Source of the DNA: an uncultured Bacteroidales bacterium
GTDB lineage: Bacteria > Bacteroidota > Bacteroidia > Bacteroidales > F082
NCBI GenBank assembly: GCA_900318265.1
Contig: ONKA01000014.1
Location: 1 to 64,000 of the forward strand
Direction of reading: 5' to 3'
Length of the DNA stretch: 64,000 nt
A program made the translations under genes and the position numbers. Below the pieces are notes generated by a model, which was not told the origin of the DNA, did not search any database, and saw nothing but the letters and a program-made list of their open reading frames with translations. The number at the start of each line of letters is the position of its first letter. Position 1 is the first letter of the stretch. This document shows positions 54,207 to 62,538 of the stretch, one piece after another.

Positions 54207-54983
54207 CTAATAACTGTTTCCATCCTGAAAATTATGCGCTCCAATGCTAAACGTGATGTCCTGCATATTGCTGCTGCGCACATATTTTCCGTTCTTTTCT
54301 GCAGGAAGCCAAACGGTCTCTTCAAGAAGGCGGACAGCCTCGTTGTCGCAACCTCCGCCCACCGAGTTGACGACGACGATGTTCGACACGCTGCCATCGG
54401 TCTCCACCACGAAACTCAGGCGCACCGTGCCTTGAATCTCACGTTCCTTGGCTTCGGCAGGAAACTGCATGTTGTTGACGATGTATTGGCCCATGTTGCC
54501 ACCATCGGCAAAATAAGGTCGTGCCACCTCTTCAAGCTGTTTGTATTCGTATATCTTATAAGAGGTGTCGGCTTCCAAGCCCAGCGGCACCACAGGGCGC
54601 TCGTGGCGTTTCCAATAGCGTTTGTAACTCCTTGCGCTGAATTCGACCTCGTACTCATAGTCGTAATCCATCGGGATGCCGATGTTGGTGGCAGGTTTCC
54701 ATAGGATGGTCTTCACCAGATGCAAAGCGATAGGGGAGGCCGCCTCGCTGAAGCTCGACTTGATGGTGTAGTTGCTGGCCACCCCCTGTGCGTCAATGTG
54801 CATGCCGACGACAACTTTGCCGCTGTTGCCCTGTTCAAGATCGGCTTCGGGATAGACCATTGTTTTGGTTATGTAGTCCTTGGTCACCTCGTGGCCTGCG
54901 ATGGGTTGAGGTGCCGTGATTTGTGCAGTCAGACTCATTCCTGAAATGAGGATGAGCGTAGCGAAAAGGAGTCTTGCTTTCAT
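54207..54983 (-). CDS. Periplasmic protein with two TonB-C-like domains
   Basis: This 258-residue protein has a signal peptide (1-20, ending LTAQ) and two related domains of the energy-transducer TonB C-terminal type. The first is at about 35-125 (YPEADLEQGNSGKVVVGMHI, LHLVKTILWKPATNIG). The second is at about 170-258 (MQFPAEAKEREIQGTVRLSF, VVETDGSVSNIVVVNSVGGG, AVRLLEETVWLPAEKNGK). It lacks an N-terminal membrane anchor and the Pro-rich linker of true TonB, so it cannot transmit force itself in the usual way. It may bind outer-membrane receptors or act as a regulator; function unknown. Start 54983 is supported by a -7 box TATTTTTG at 55005-55012. Confidence 0.82.
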   Translation of the reverse strand: MKARLLFATLILISGMSLTAQITAPQPIAGHEVTKDYITKTMVYPEADLEQGNSGKVVVGMHIDAQGVASNYTIKSSFSEAASPIALHLVKTILWKPATNIGIPMDYDYEYEVEFSARSYKRYWKRHERPVVPLGLEADTSYKIYEYKQLEEVARPYFADGGNMGQYIVNNMQFPAEAKEREIQGTVRLSFVVETDGSVSNIVVVNSVGGGCDNEAVRLLEETVWLPAEKNGKYVRSSNMQDITFSIGAHNFQDGNSY

Positions 54984-55057
54984 GTCGTTAGTGTTTTGAT
55001 AATGCAAAAATAGCAAATCTTTGGAAAAATCTTTAATTTTGCCGAAAATTTGATTCC

Positions 55058-55804
55058 ATGGAAGACAACTACAAGAACAATATGGTGTTCGGGATTCATC
55101 CCGTGTTGGAGCTGATCCGCTCGCAAAAAGAGATAGAGAAGGTTTACATCCAAGGCGGTGTGCGCTCGCCCGAGATTGCGGAGATCGCCAACACCTGCCG
55201 CGCCAATGGCGTGCCCGTGCAGTTTGTGCCCATCGAGAAGATGAACCGCCTGACGCGCAAGAACCACCAAGGCGTGGTGGCCTTCATCTGTCCGATTGAA
55301 TACCAGCCTTTGGAAAAGGTGGTGCAGATGGTCTTCGAGGACGGCCGCGATCCCTTCGTCCTGATGCTCGACCGTGTGACCGACGTGCGCAACTTCGGCG
55401 CCATCGCCCGCACGGCCTACGCCGCTGGCGTGGATGCCATCGTCATTCCCAACCATGGCTCGGCTTCCATCAACGGCGATGCGATGAAGACCTCGGCAGG
55501 GGCCTTGTCGTTGATCAACGTGTGCCGTGTGGAGAACCTGAAGGACGCCATCGACCTCTTGAAAGCCAGCGGCCTGCGTGTGGTGGGCTTCACCGAGAAG
55601 GCGCACGACAGCCTCTGGCAGGCCGACCTCACGGGTCCGCTCTGCGTGATGATGGGCTCGGAGGAGGACGGCATCAGTCCCGCCTACCTCAAGCGCCTCG
55701 ACGGCCATCTGATGATCCCTATGCCTGGTGACATCGATTCATTGAATGTCTCCGTTGCCACGGGCGTGGTTTGTTTCGAGGTGGTGCGGCAACGGATGGG
55801 GTAA
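55058..55804 (+). CDS. rlmB: 23S rRNA (guanosine-2'-O-)-methyltransferase RlmB family (TrmH/SpoU)
   Basis: This 248-residue SPOUT-fold methyltransferase has an N-terminal L30e-like RNA-binding domain (1-85, NMVFGIHPVLELIRSQKEIE). The knotted catalytic domain has LMLDRVTDVRNFGAIARTAY (Asn and Arg of motif 1), MMGSEEDGIS (motif 2) and MPGDIDSLNVSVATGVVCFE (motif 3). RlmB methylates G2251 in the peptidyl-transferase P loop; a related TrmH specificity cannot be excluded. The start follows a -7 box TAATTTTG (55034-55041) divergent from the TonB-C gene. Confidence 0.9.
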   Translation: MEDNYKNNMVFGIHPVLELIRSQKEIEKVYIQGGVRSPEIAEIANTCRANGVPVQFVPIEKMNRLTRKNHQGVVAFICPIEYQPLEKVVQMVFEDGRDPFVLMLDRVTDVRNFGAIARTAYAAGVDAIVIPNHGSASINGDAMKTSAGALSLINVCRVENLKDAIDLLKASGLRVVGFTEKAHDSLWQADLTGPLCVMMGSEEDGISPAYLKRLDGHLMIPMPGDIDSLNVSVATGVVCFEVVRQRMG

Positions 55805-55840
55805 AAATAGATTTAAAACGGAAAAATTTTGATTTAAATA

Positions 55841-55870
55841 TTGACTTTTCTGTTTTAATGATTATATTTG
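55841..55870 (+). promoter_or_regulatory. Full -33/-7 promoter of the DUF4419 gene
   Basis: TTG (55841-55843), exactly 19 bp, then TATATTTG (55863-55870). The transcript start is near 55877, giving a 20-base leader before ATG 55897. Confidence 0.75.
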
Positions 55871-55896
55871 CAGCGTAAAACAAAAAACTGAATGCC

Positions 55897-57675
55897 ATGA
55901 AAAGACATCTACGCTTTCTGTTGACGCTGTCGTTGCTGGCCATTTCCATTGCTGTTTCGGCTCAGGTGACCATCAAGGTGGAGGAACTCTCGAAACCAGA
56001 GAAACTATTGCCTCTTTGGAAGGTTGAACCCAAAGGGAACACGCTTTCCATCAATGTGGATGCCGACAGTTTGGTTCTCTGGTATGGAGCACATCCTTTC
56101 TTTTATGGAATGTATGAGGCTTACGCAGACCATCGCCCGTTTGTGCTTTCGCCTGATATGGTATGGATGCTCATCAGCCAAGGATTTTCGCATCACATCA
56201 ATGCCAATCCGGAGAAATACCGCGACAGAATGGTTGATTTTCAAGGGAAGAAGTCGCTGGCAGTGGAAAGCGACAAGCCACTTGAAGAGGCCCGGTGGGA
56301 CGAACTGATTCCTCAATTTGCAGAAGAAATCAAGAAAAACACGAAGGGGACGATTGCTGAAACTATCATCGCAGATTTCTCAACCACAACGAGTTATGAA
56401 CAAATTGCCTCTGAGATTACCCTGATGGAGACGACCAAAGCATATTTTGACTTCGTGGTGATTTATGCGGCTTGTGGTATCCCCGAAATCACCTTGTTGG
56501 GCACTACGGAAGATTGGCAAAAGGTGTATGACAAGACGATGCAATTACGCTCCTTCGATTTGGCCTGGTGGGTGGATGAATTGAAGCCTATACTCAAGCA
56601 GTTCGTCAAGGCATCGGAAGGAGATGTAGACACCAAGTTTTGGCGGAACATGTTCAAGTGGCACACACAGAAAGAATACGGCGCGCCCAACATCATTGAC
56701 GGCTGGATTGTCAAGTTTTTCCCTTACGACAAGTATGGCAAACGCTTCGATCTGAAGACGCTGACCCGTGATTCCAGTTTGCCTGATGAGATGGCCGAGG
56801 CGGATGTGCGTTTTGTCGAGATATTCCCTGACGGTTCAAGTGCAGAAACGATGATTGAATTGTATGGTGGTTTTGTGGGTCTTGAACAAAACCCTGAGAA
56901 TTATGCCTTGACGCCCAAGATTGGATGGAAGGTGGTGAAGAATGATGATACTCCAATGGTCGAAAGGATGAAAAAGAATACGGAATTTGGTTTGATACTG
57001 AAAGTCAAAGAAGTTCCGGAAATCTTGAGGAAAATGGATAGCATCCCGTCTTTGACGCTATATTTCAGGGATGGCGTTCGTTTTCCGGAATGGATGAAGG
57101 ATGTGAAAATCGACCATTTGAATGTTTTTGGTGAGATTACGAAAGAAGAACAAAAAAAGCTGTTGGAAAGGTGTCCTTCTTCAACGATTAGAGTGAATAA
57201 TGTTATCTATGATAGGAGAGGAAAGAAGATAAATGTGCATTGTATTGATAATGAGATTGGTTCTGCTTTGGATGGTGTGGATTCTATTGGCACACTGAAG
57301 ATTGACAACTCAAAAAGGGTTTATTATAATCGTATTGCTGAATACAAGCCAGATGAATGGGTAAAGGTGACGAATGTGAAACTTCCGGCTGATGTAACGA
57401 AAAACATCGACACTCTCATTCTTGAAAACAAACTGCCACGAATGCAGATGAAACAATTGAAGAAGCAATTACCGAATACGGTTATCCTTTACCATTATGA
57501 GGTGAGTTTTGGGGAACAATATATGGCTCAAGGTCCCCAAAGCACATTCAGTTTGCTCAAAAACAAATACAGCCGACAAAAACCGAAGGATATTTCTGTT
57601 GACACGGAAAAACTGATGGAAAACCTTCCGCCGCGCCAGCCTATGCCGCAATTGCTGGAGGAAAAACGAAAATAA
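55897..57675 (+). CDS. DUF4419-containing exported protein
   Basis: This 592-residue protein has a signal peptide (1-22, ending VSAQ). A DUF4419 domain (about 45-345) follows, including AYADHRPFVLSPDMVWMLIS, QGFSHHINANPEKYR and GTTEDWQKVYDKT. A distinct C-terminal region of about 250 residues follows with beta-strand and helix repeats (KIDHLNVFGEITKEEQKKLL). DUF4419 is known mainly from fungi and some Bacteroidota and has no assigned function. The second half is lower in GC and looks less constrained. Its own promoter and isolated position suggest a single-gene unit. Confidence 0.75.
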   Translation: MKRHLRFLLTLSLLAISIAVSAQVTIKVEELSKPEKLLPLWKVEPKGNTLSINVDADSLVLWYGAHPFFYGMYEAYADHRPFVLSPDMVWMLISQGFSHHINANPEKYRDRMVDFQGKKSLAVESDKPLEEARWDELIPQFAEEIKKNTKGTIAETIIADFSTTTSYEQIASEITLMETTKAYFDFVVIYAACGIPEITLLGTTEDWQKVYDKTMQLRSFDLAWWVDELKPILKQFVKASEGDVDTKFWRNMFKWHTQKEYGAPNIIDGWIVKFFPYDKYGKRFDLKTLTRDSSLPDEMAEADVRFVEIFPDGSSAETMIELYGGFVGLEQNPENYALTPKIGWKVVKNDDTPMVERMKKNTEFGLILKVKEVPEILRKMDSIPSLTLYFRDGVRFPEWMKDVKIDHLNVFGEITKEEQKKLLERCPSSTIRVNNVIYDRRGKKINVHCIDNEIGSALDGVDSIGTLKIDNSKRVYYNRIAEYKPDEWVKVTNVKLPADVTKNIDTLILENKLPRMQMKQLKKQLPNTVILYHYEVSFGEQYMAQGPQSTFSLLKNKYSRQKPKDISVDTEKLMENLPPRQPMPQLLEEKRK

Positions 57676-57745
57676 TAGAGACGCGCCACGGCGCGTCTCT
57701 ATATTGTTTTTTGCCGGTTTTAAACGTTGCACGCAACGTCTCTAC
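57676..57745. repeat. REP-type palindromes downstream of the RAYT
   Basis: The near-perfect palindrome TAGAGACGCGCC-AC-GGCGCGTCTCTA (57676-57701) is followed by ACGTTGC-AC-GCAACGT with the tail CTCTAC (57724-57745). Both carry the GTAGAGAC-type end that also occurs in the palindromes at 58017-58044 and 58337-58364. Confidence 0.75.
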
Positions 57746-57751
57746 ATGGTT

Positions 57752-58318
57752 TTACGGTGTATAGAATTCATCATCCTTCCAATTCGCCACGTTGTTTTCA
57801 ATATAATCAGCGATGCGGTTCATATCAGGGGTGTCGCGAACGATGTGGTCGTGGAAACGGGGTTGCCAGGAAAAATCGAGGGTGTTTTCGTTGGCATAAT
57901 GGGTTACCGCTCGTTTCAAACCTCCTAAGACTACCGATAATGGTCCTTTTCGATGCGAGATTTCTTGCATGGTTTCATTTACGGTATCAGACAACCATCG
58001 GCTGGGTGTTTCCGTTGTAGAGACGGTGTGCACACCGTCTCTACCTGCTGAAATGATGACAATTGCATGCAGATGATTCGGCATTATCGTCCACAATGGA
58101 ATTTCCGCATACGGATAATGCGATGATACATTATTGAATTGTTCATCAGCGTATTTCCCGATGTCAGACAACACCATTTCCCCATTCACGATTTCGCCGA
58201 AAAAATGTTCACGGTTTTTCGTGCAGATGGTGATGAAATAGGATCCGCCGTCATAATCATGCCATGATGCACGGGCAGATTCTATTCTATATTTGTGTTG
58301 GAATTTGTCGTCTGACAT
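57752..58318 (-). CDS. REP-associated tyrosine transposase (RAYT, Y1_Tnp/IS200-like)
   Basis: This 188-residue single-strand-DNA transposase has the HUH motif in MPNHLHAIVII (His82-Leu-His84) and the nucleophile Tyr141 in KRAVTHYANE. The N-terminal segment RASWHDYDGGSYFITICT and the closing DHIVRDTPDMNRIADYIENN are typical of the family that works on REP palindromes. It is flanked by GTAGAGACGG-type palindromes on both sides. A third identical palindrome lies inside the gene at 58017-58044, encoding residues 92-101 (GRDGVHTVST), between the HUH loop and the helix that carries Tyr141, without breaking the frame. Such RAYTs are domesticated or slowly mobile. Confidence 0.9.
   Translation of the reverse strand: MSDDKFQHKYRIESARASWHDYDGGSYFITICTKNREHFFGEIVNGEMVLSDIGKYADEQFNNVSSHYPYAEIPLWTIMPNHLHAIVIISAGRDGVHTVSTTETPSRWLSDTVNETMQEISHRKGPLSVVLGGLKRAVTHYANENTLDFSWQPRFHDHIVRDTPDMNRIADYIENNVANWKDDEFYTP
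58017..58044. repeat. 28-bp perfect REP palindrome inside the RAYT gene
   Basis: GTAGAGACGGTGTG followed by its exact complement CACACCGTCTCTAC; identical to the copy at 58337-58364. It translates in frame within the transposase. Confidence 0.95.
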
Positions 58319-58336
58319 TGATCATCGTGTTAGGGT

Positions 58337-58364
58337 GTAGAGACGGTGTGCACACCGTCTCTAC
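58337..58364. repeat. 28-bp perfect REP palindrome upstream of the RAYT gene
   Basis: Second identical copy of the palindrome, 18 bases upstream of the RAYT start codon and 13 bases past the S9 peptidase stop. Confidence 0.95.
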
Positions 58365-58377
58365 CAGGGTGAATGTA

Positions 58378-60525
58378 TTATTTCAAATATTTATCCAACC
58401 AATTATAGAACCTGCGTTGCCACAAAACGCCGTTCTGCGGTTTCAAAACCCAATGGTTCTCATCGGGGAAATAAAGGAATTCGGCATCGAGGCCGCGCAG
58501 GATGGCGGCATTGTAGGCCTGCATGCCCTGCGTGAAACAGATGCGGTAGTCCAGACCGCCGTGGATGACGAGGATGGGCGCCGTCCATTTGTCGACGAAG
58601 AGGTGAGGCGAATTGGCATAGGTCTTGCGCACGGTGGGGTTGTTCCAGTCCCAGAAGGGGCCGCCGAGGTCCCAGTTGACGAACCACATCTCTTCGGTCT
58701 CGAGGTATTGGGCCTCCAAGTTGAACATGCCGTCGTGGGCGATGAGGGCCTTGAAGCGGCCGTCGTGGTGACCCGCCAGCCAGTACACGCTGAAGCCGCC
58801 GAAGCTGGCACCCACGGCGCCGAGGCGGTTCTCGTCGATGTAAGGCTCTTTCTTCAGCTCGTCGATGGCGCTCAAATAGTCCTTCATGCACTGTCCGCCG
58901 TAGTCACCGCTGATTTCCTCAAGCCATTCCTGACCGAAGCCAGGCAAGCCGCGACGGTTGGGGGCGACGATGATGTAGTCGTTGGCGGCCATCATCTGGA
59001 AGTTCCAGCGGTAGCTCCAGAACTGGCTCACGGTGCTCTGCGGTCCGCCTTCGCAGTAGAGCAGGGCTGGGTATTGCTTGGTGCTGTCGAAATGTGGGGG
59101 ATAGATGACCCAGGTCAGCATGTCTTTGCCGTCGGTGGTCTTCACCCAGCGTTCCTTGACCTCACCCATAGTGAGTTGGGCAAAAATCTTGTCGTTGACG
59201 GTGGTAATCTGTGTGGCCTCGCCCGTGGTGGGGTCGACGCTGAAGAGCTCCGTAGGGTGGCTCATCGACTGACGGCCGGCGATCAGCTTGTCGCCGTTGA
59301 AGTGCACCGAGACGTAGTTGTGCACGCCTTCGGTCAGCTTCTTGATTTCGCCATTCTCGAGGGTGAGGGCGTAGAGTTGGTCGGTGGCGTAGGCATCGCT
59401 GATGAAGTAGAGGGTCTTGCTGTCGTCGGCCCAGCTGAAGCCCGTGCAGCATTGGTCGAAGCGGGCCGAGTAGTCCGTCTTCTCACCGGTCTCGAGGTCC
59501 ATCACGAAGAGGCGTTGCTTGTCGCTTTCATAGCCATCGCGTTCCATGCTCTCCCAGGCCATGTATTTGCCGTCGGGCGAGATGACGGGGTTGAGGTCGT
59601 AGCCCATCATGCCTTCGGTGAGGTTCTTGCACTCGCCGCTCTGGATGATGTATTGGTAGATGTCGGTGTTGGTGGAGAGGGCGTAGTCCTTGCCGACCTT
59701 CTTACGGCAGCAGTAGACGAAGCTCTTGCCGTCGGGCAGCCACTGCACTTGCTCCATGCCGCCGAAGGGACGCACGGGGGCTTCCCATTGCTCGTCCTTC
59801 ATGGCGTCGAAGGCGTTCTCGATCTTACCGTTGCTGAAGTTACCCACGAAGAGGTGACCGTAGGTGTCGACCCAGTGGTCCCAGTGGCGGTACATCAGGT
59901 CGTTGTTGATGCGGCCCGAGGATTTGTCGAGGTCGGGATAGATGTCGGCCACGGTCTCTTTCAGTTTCACCACCTCCTTGGTGAAGAGCACCTGGGCGTA
60001 GTCGGGCGAATAGAGGAAACCGTTAATGTCGTCGGGTTCGCTGGAGACGCATTGCAGGCCAGTGCCGTCAGGATTTACTTCCCAGAGTTGCATGACGTCG
60101 TCTTTAGGGGCGAGGAAGCCGATCTTCTTTCCATCGGGGCGCCATTGCGGGCTGTATTGGCTGTCGTTGCTCACGACCAGCACCTTGTTGTCGCTGCCGT
60201 CGGCGTTCATGATATACAAGGTGGAGCCGCTACGGTTTTCGGGCACACTGTAATAGGTCACGGCATAGACGATTTTCTGATGGTCGGGCGAGATGCTGTA
60301 ATCGCCGATGCGGCCCATGGCCCACAGCACTTCGGGCGTCATGATGTCCGACTGCAAGGTGAGCTCCGTCGGGCCTATTTTGTCTTGGGCTTTTGACGCA
60401 TTCGCATCATTGCCAACGGGAGCTTTAAGATTGTTTTGAGTCCCGTTTTCTTTGGGTGACTGTGTGTTACATGACACGATAGAACAGGTGATCATGGCTA
60501 ACAGGAAAAGTTTGTTTTTTCTCAT
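58378..60525 (-). CDS. S9-family (DPP4/acylaminoacyl-peptidase-like) serine peptidase lipoprotein
   Basis: This 715-residue protein has a lipobox SIVSC (Cys near residue 17). An N-terminal beta-propeller (about 60-440; YSISPDHQKIVYAVT, DKVLVVSNDSQYSPQWRPDG, SWADDSKTLYFISD) is followed by an alpha/beta-hydrolase domain (about 460-715). The catalytic Ser is in VGASFGGFSVYW, Asp in VIHGGLDYRI and His in DENHWVL. It probably cleaves dipeptides or acyl-peptides at the cell surface or in the periplasm. The start at 60525 gives the lipoprotein signal; a longer in-frame start at 60633 does not. Confidence 0.9.
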   Translation of the reverse strand: MRKNKLFLLAMITCSIVSCNTQSPKENGTQNNLKAPVGNDANASKAQDKIGPTELTLQSDIMTPEVLWAMGRIGDYSISPDHQKIVYAVTYYSVPENRSGSTLYIMNADGSDNKVLVVSNDSQYSPQWRPDGKKIGFLAPKDDVMQLWEVNPDGTGLQCVSSEPDDINGFLYSPDYAQVLFTKEVVKLKETVADIYPDLDKSSGRINNDLMYRHWDHWVDTYGHLFVGNFSNGKIENAFDAMKDEQWEAPVRPFGGMEQVQWLPDGKSFVYCCRKKVGKDYALSTNTDIYQYIIQSGECKNLTEGMMGYDLNPVISPDGKYMAWESMERDGYESDKQRLFVMDLETGEKTDYSARFDQCCTGFSWADDSKTLYFISDAYATDQLYALTLENGEIKKLTEGVHNYVSVHFNGDKLIAGRQSMSHPTELFSVDPTTGEATQITTVNDKIFAQLTMGEVKERWVKTTDGKDMLTWVIYPPHFDSTKQYPALLYCEGGPQSTVSQFWSYRWNFQMMAANDYIIVAPNRRGLPGFGQEWLEEISGDYGGQCMKDYLSAIDELKKEPYIDENRLGAVGASFGGFSVYWLAGHHDGRFKALIAHDGMFNLEAQYLETEEMWFVNWDLGGPFWDWNNPTVRKTYANSPHLFVDKWTAPILVIHGGLDYRICFTQGMQAYNAAILRGLDAEFLYFPDENHWVLKPQNGVLWQRRFYNWLDKYLK

Positions 60526-60966
60526 ATTGATAAAGGTTTGGAATTTGGCGGTAAAATTAGGGAATAATATGATATGCGGGACTAACGGATGGCATTTTTT
60601 GTCGGCGGTGTGAACCTCTGCCAAAAAAAACAATCATTTTGCCGTTTTGATTGAAAATAAATGCTATTTTTGCGTCATAAACAAACGGGTAATAAATTGT
60701 AAAAACAGAACACAAAGCAAAATAAAGGAATCGTAAATAATTATAATCAAAGCATTTAGACAAATTACTTCTCTTCGAAAATTGGCGTTTACGAGAGAAC
60801 ACATATTTGATTTGTTGAAATGCTCACGTTGTAGCGTGAGCTAAATCATTTTCTGTATGTGTGGGTTACGCCAATACCTCGAAGAGCGGAAAACGGATAG
60901 GTTCACGCTTTTTTTTGTCTGATGCTAGATAGGAAAATGAAAGTTTAATCCCAAAAATATATCAAT
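60526..60966. other. 441-base intergenic region with no gene
   Basis: This is the only gap over 300 bases. The S9 peptidase leader on the minus side gives no clear promoter. On the plus strand a -7 box TATTTTTG is at 60664-60671, followed by AT-rich sequence without a convincing ORF. A long nested hairpin occupies 60771-60886, and an eight-T run is at 60909-60916, before the FISUMP gene at 60967. Confidence 0.6.
60771..60886 (+). ncRNA. Candidate structured non-coding RNA
   Basis: Five nested paired segments fold the 116 nucleotides into one long rod: CTCTTCGA/TCGAAGAG (60771-60778 with 60879-60886), TTGGCGT/ACGCCAA (60782-60788 with 60868-60874), ACACATA/TATGTGT (60799-60805 with 60856-60862), TGATTT/AAATCA (60808-60813 with 60843-60848) and GCTCACG/CGTGAGC (60822-60828 with 60835-60841) with a TTGTAG loop. 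About 35 base pairs in total, separated by internal loops and ending in a T8 run at 60909. A promoter box at 60664-60671 could start a transcript of about 240 bases. It could be a 6S-like RNA, a long leader of the FISUMP gene, or an unrecognised element; no family can be assigned from sequence alone. The orientation is assumed from the promoter. Confidence 0.5.
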
Positions 60967-61662
60967 ATGAAAAGAGTAATAACGGCAATAGCTGCCTTAA
61001 TGCTAATGATGATTTGCTTGGTGAATTGTACAAAAAAAGCAATTGACAATAGTGGAAGTCTTAATGGCCATGATTTTGTTGATCTTGGCTTGCCGAGCGG
61101 AACCTTATGGGCGACTTGCAATGTGGGTGCCAATACACCAGAAGGTTGTGGTACTTATTTTGCTTGGGGTGAAATATGTCCTAAGAGATTATATGATTGG
61201 AGTACTTATAAGTATTGTAATAACGGTGATTGTACGCAGTTGACCAAATATTGTGACAAGTCTCTTTTTGGTTTCAATAGTTTTACTGATGATTTGACCC
61301 AACTTGAGCCATCCGACGATGCTGCAACAATGAACTGGGGTGATGATTGGTGCATACCTACATTTGACCAATGGAGGGAACTATGTGTGAACACGACAGT
61401 TATTATTGATACGACTCTGAACGGTGTAAACGGGAAGCTCTTTGCCGCATCTAATGGCAATAGCATTTTCCTTCCTGCTACAGGAGTGTTTTGTGATAGT
61501 GTTTTGATAAATTCAACCAATTACAATGGCGATAGTTATTGTGGCAACTATTGGTCGAGTTCGCTCAATGGGTTTTCCCCAATTGGTGCTGAGGGCTTTT
61601 GGGAAACAGCATTCAGTCGGAAATATGGTCTTTCTATTCGCCCTGTCCGTTCCATCAAATAA
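60967..61662 (+). CDS. FISUMP-type lipoprotein
   Basis: This 231-residue protein has a lipobox LVNC (Cys near 21). A domain matching the Fibrobacter succinogenes major paralogous domain pattern follows: DFVDLGLPSGTLWATCNVGA, YFAWGE, then NWGDDWCIPTFDQWREL, FLPATGVFCDS and YWSSSLNG. Such domains are common and paralogous in Fibrobacter and Bacteroidota surface proteins; function is unknown, and a carbohydrate- or surface-binding role is only suspected. Base composition is low in GC relative to nearby core genes. Downstream bases to 61779 hold no recognisable gene. Confidence 0.8.
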   Translation: MKRVITAIAALMLMMICLVNCTKKAIDNSGSLNGHDFVDLGLPSGTLWATCNVGANTPEGCGTYFAWGEICPKRLYDWSTYKYCNNGDCTQLTKYCDKSLFGFNSFTDDLTQLEPSDDAATMNWGDDWCIPTFDQWRELCVNTTVIIDTTLNGVNGKLFAASNGNSIFLPATGVFCDSVLINSTNYNGDSYCGNYWSSSLNGFSPIGAEGFWETAFSRKYGLSIRPVRSIK

Positions 61663-61778
61663 TTTCTATTGAAGTCATAACAGCGGAAGAGCCACAAAGT
61701 CACTCTCGAAAACTCTGGATAATAATGGAGTGTGAGGGCGGCTTTTAGTGTGCTAATGTCACTTTTTTTCATAAATCC

Positions 61779-61809
61779 TTTGCCATTTCCCTGAAATACA
61801 CTACTTTTG
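61779..61809 (+). promoter_or_regulatory. Promoter of efp
   Basis: TTTG (61779-61782), a 19-bp spacer and TACTTTTG (61802-61809) fit the Bacteroidota consensus. The start is near 61816, with a leader of about 72 bases that is AT-rich and contains GAATTTTAAAT repeats. Confidence 0.75.
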
Positions 61810-61887
61810 CACCTTCATTTCGTTCTATTTGAGTCGAATCTTGAATTTTAAATATTTGAATTTTAAATCATTAAATCTGAAAATACT

Positions 61888-62451
61888 ATGTTAAGTCAAG
61901 ATGTAAAGATTGGAAGCGCTGTCCGTCTGGATGGAAAGATTTATTTCTGCATTGACTTCCAACATGTTAAGCCTGGCAAGGGCAACACTATCATGCGTAT
62001 CAAACTGAAGGACGTGTTGAGTGGCAACGTGCTTGAAAAGCGTTTCGACATCGGTGTGAAGCTGGAGGATGTCCGCGTTGAGCACCGTCCCTATCAGTAC
62101 CTTTACAAGGAAGCTGAGGACTATATCTTCATGCACACTGAGACCTACGAACAGATCCCGATCGCTGGCGACAACATCACTGGCGTGAAGTTCATGAAGG
62201 AAAACGATATTGTTGACGTCGTTGTCGACGCTAGCACCGAGACCATCCTCTTTGCCGAAATGCCGGTGAAGACCGTGCTGCAAGTGACTTACACCGAGCC
62301 TGGCGAGAAGGGCAACACCGCCACCAACGCTCTGAAGGAAGCCACCGTTGAGACGGGTGCCATGGTCCGCGTGCCGCTGTTCATCAACACCGACGACTAC
62401 ATTCGCGTCGACACCCGCACGGGCGAGTACTGCGAGCGTGTGAAGATGTGA
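61888..62451 (+). CDS. efp: Elongation factor P
   Basis: This 187-residue protein is a three-domain tRNA mimic that rescues ribosomes stalled on polyproline. Domain I (1-64) has the loop KPGKGNT with Lys31 at the tip, equivalent to E. coli Lys34, which is beta-lysylated there. Domains II and III follow (ATVETGAMVRVPLFINTDDY, IRVDTRTGEYCERV). There is a Lys rather than Arg at the tip, so EarP-type rhamnosylation is not expected; the modifying enzyme is not in the window. It has a promoter and a terminator of its own. Confidence 0.95.
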   Translation: MLSQDVKIGSAVRLDGKIYFCIDFQHVKPGKGNTIMRIKLKDVLSGNVLEKRFDIGVKLEDVRVEHRPYQYLYKEAEDYIFMHTETYEQIPIAGDNITGVKFMKENDIVDVVVDASTETILFAEMPVKTVLQVTYTEPGEKGNTATNALKEATVETGAMVRVPLFINTDDYIRVDTRTGEYCERVKM

Positions 62452-62472
62452 TTATAAGCATCTCAAATAATT

Positions 62473-62505
62473 AAGCGCAGAGTCATTGACTTTGCGCTTT
62501 TTTTG
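62473..62505 (+). terminator. Rho-independent terminator of efp
   Basis: AAGCGCAGAGTCA (62473-62485) pairs with TGACTTTGCGCTT (62487-62499), allowing one G-T pair, followed by seven Ts. The lpxD -7 box TATTTTTG starts right after, at 62506. Confidence 0.75.
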
Positions 62506-62538
62506 TATTTTTGCGTTTCATTTTATAATCTCATTTCG

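Noticed and set aside
58264-60396. 710-residue open frame on the plus strand opposite the S9 peptidase
   Set aside because: No recognisable domains, lacks a start context, and follows codon bias of the opposite strand; a shadow of the real gene.
60771-60886. Firm assignment as 6S RNA
   Set aside because: The length is short and the characteristic central-bubble sequence could not be verified without a covariance model.
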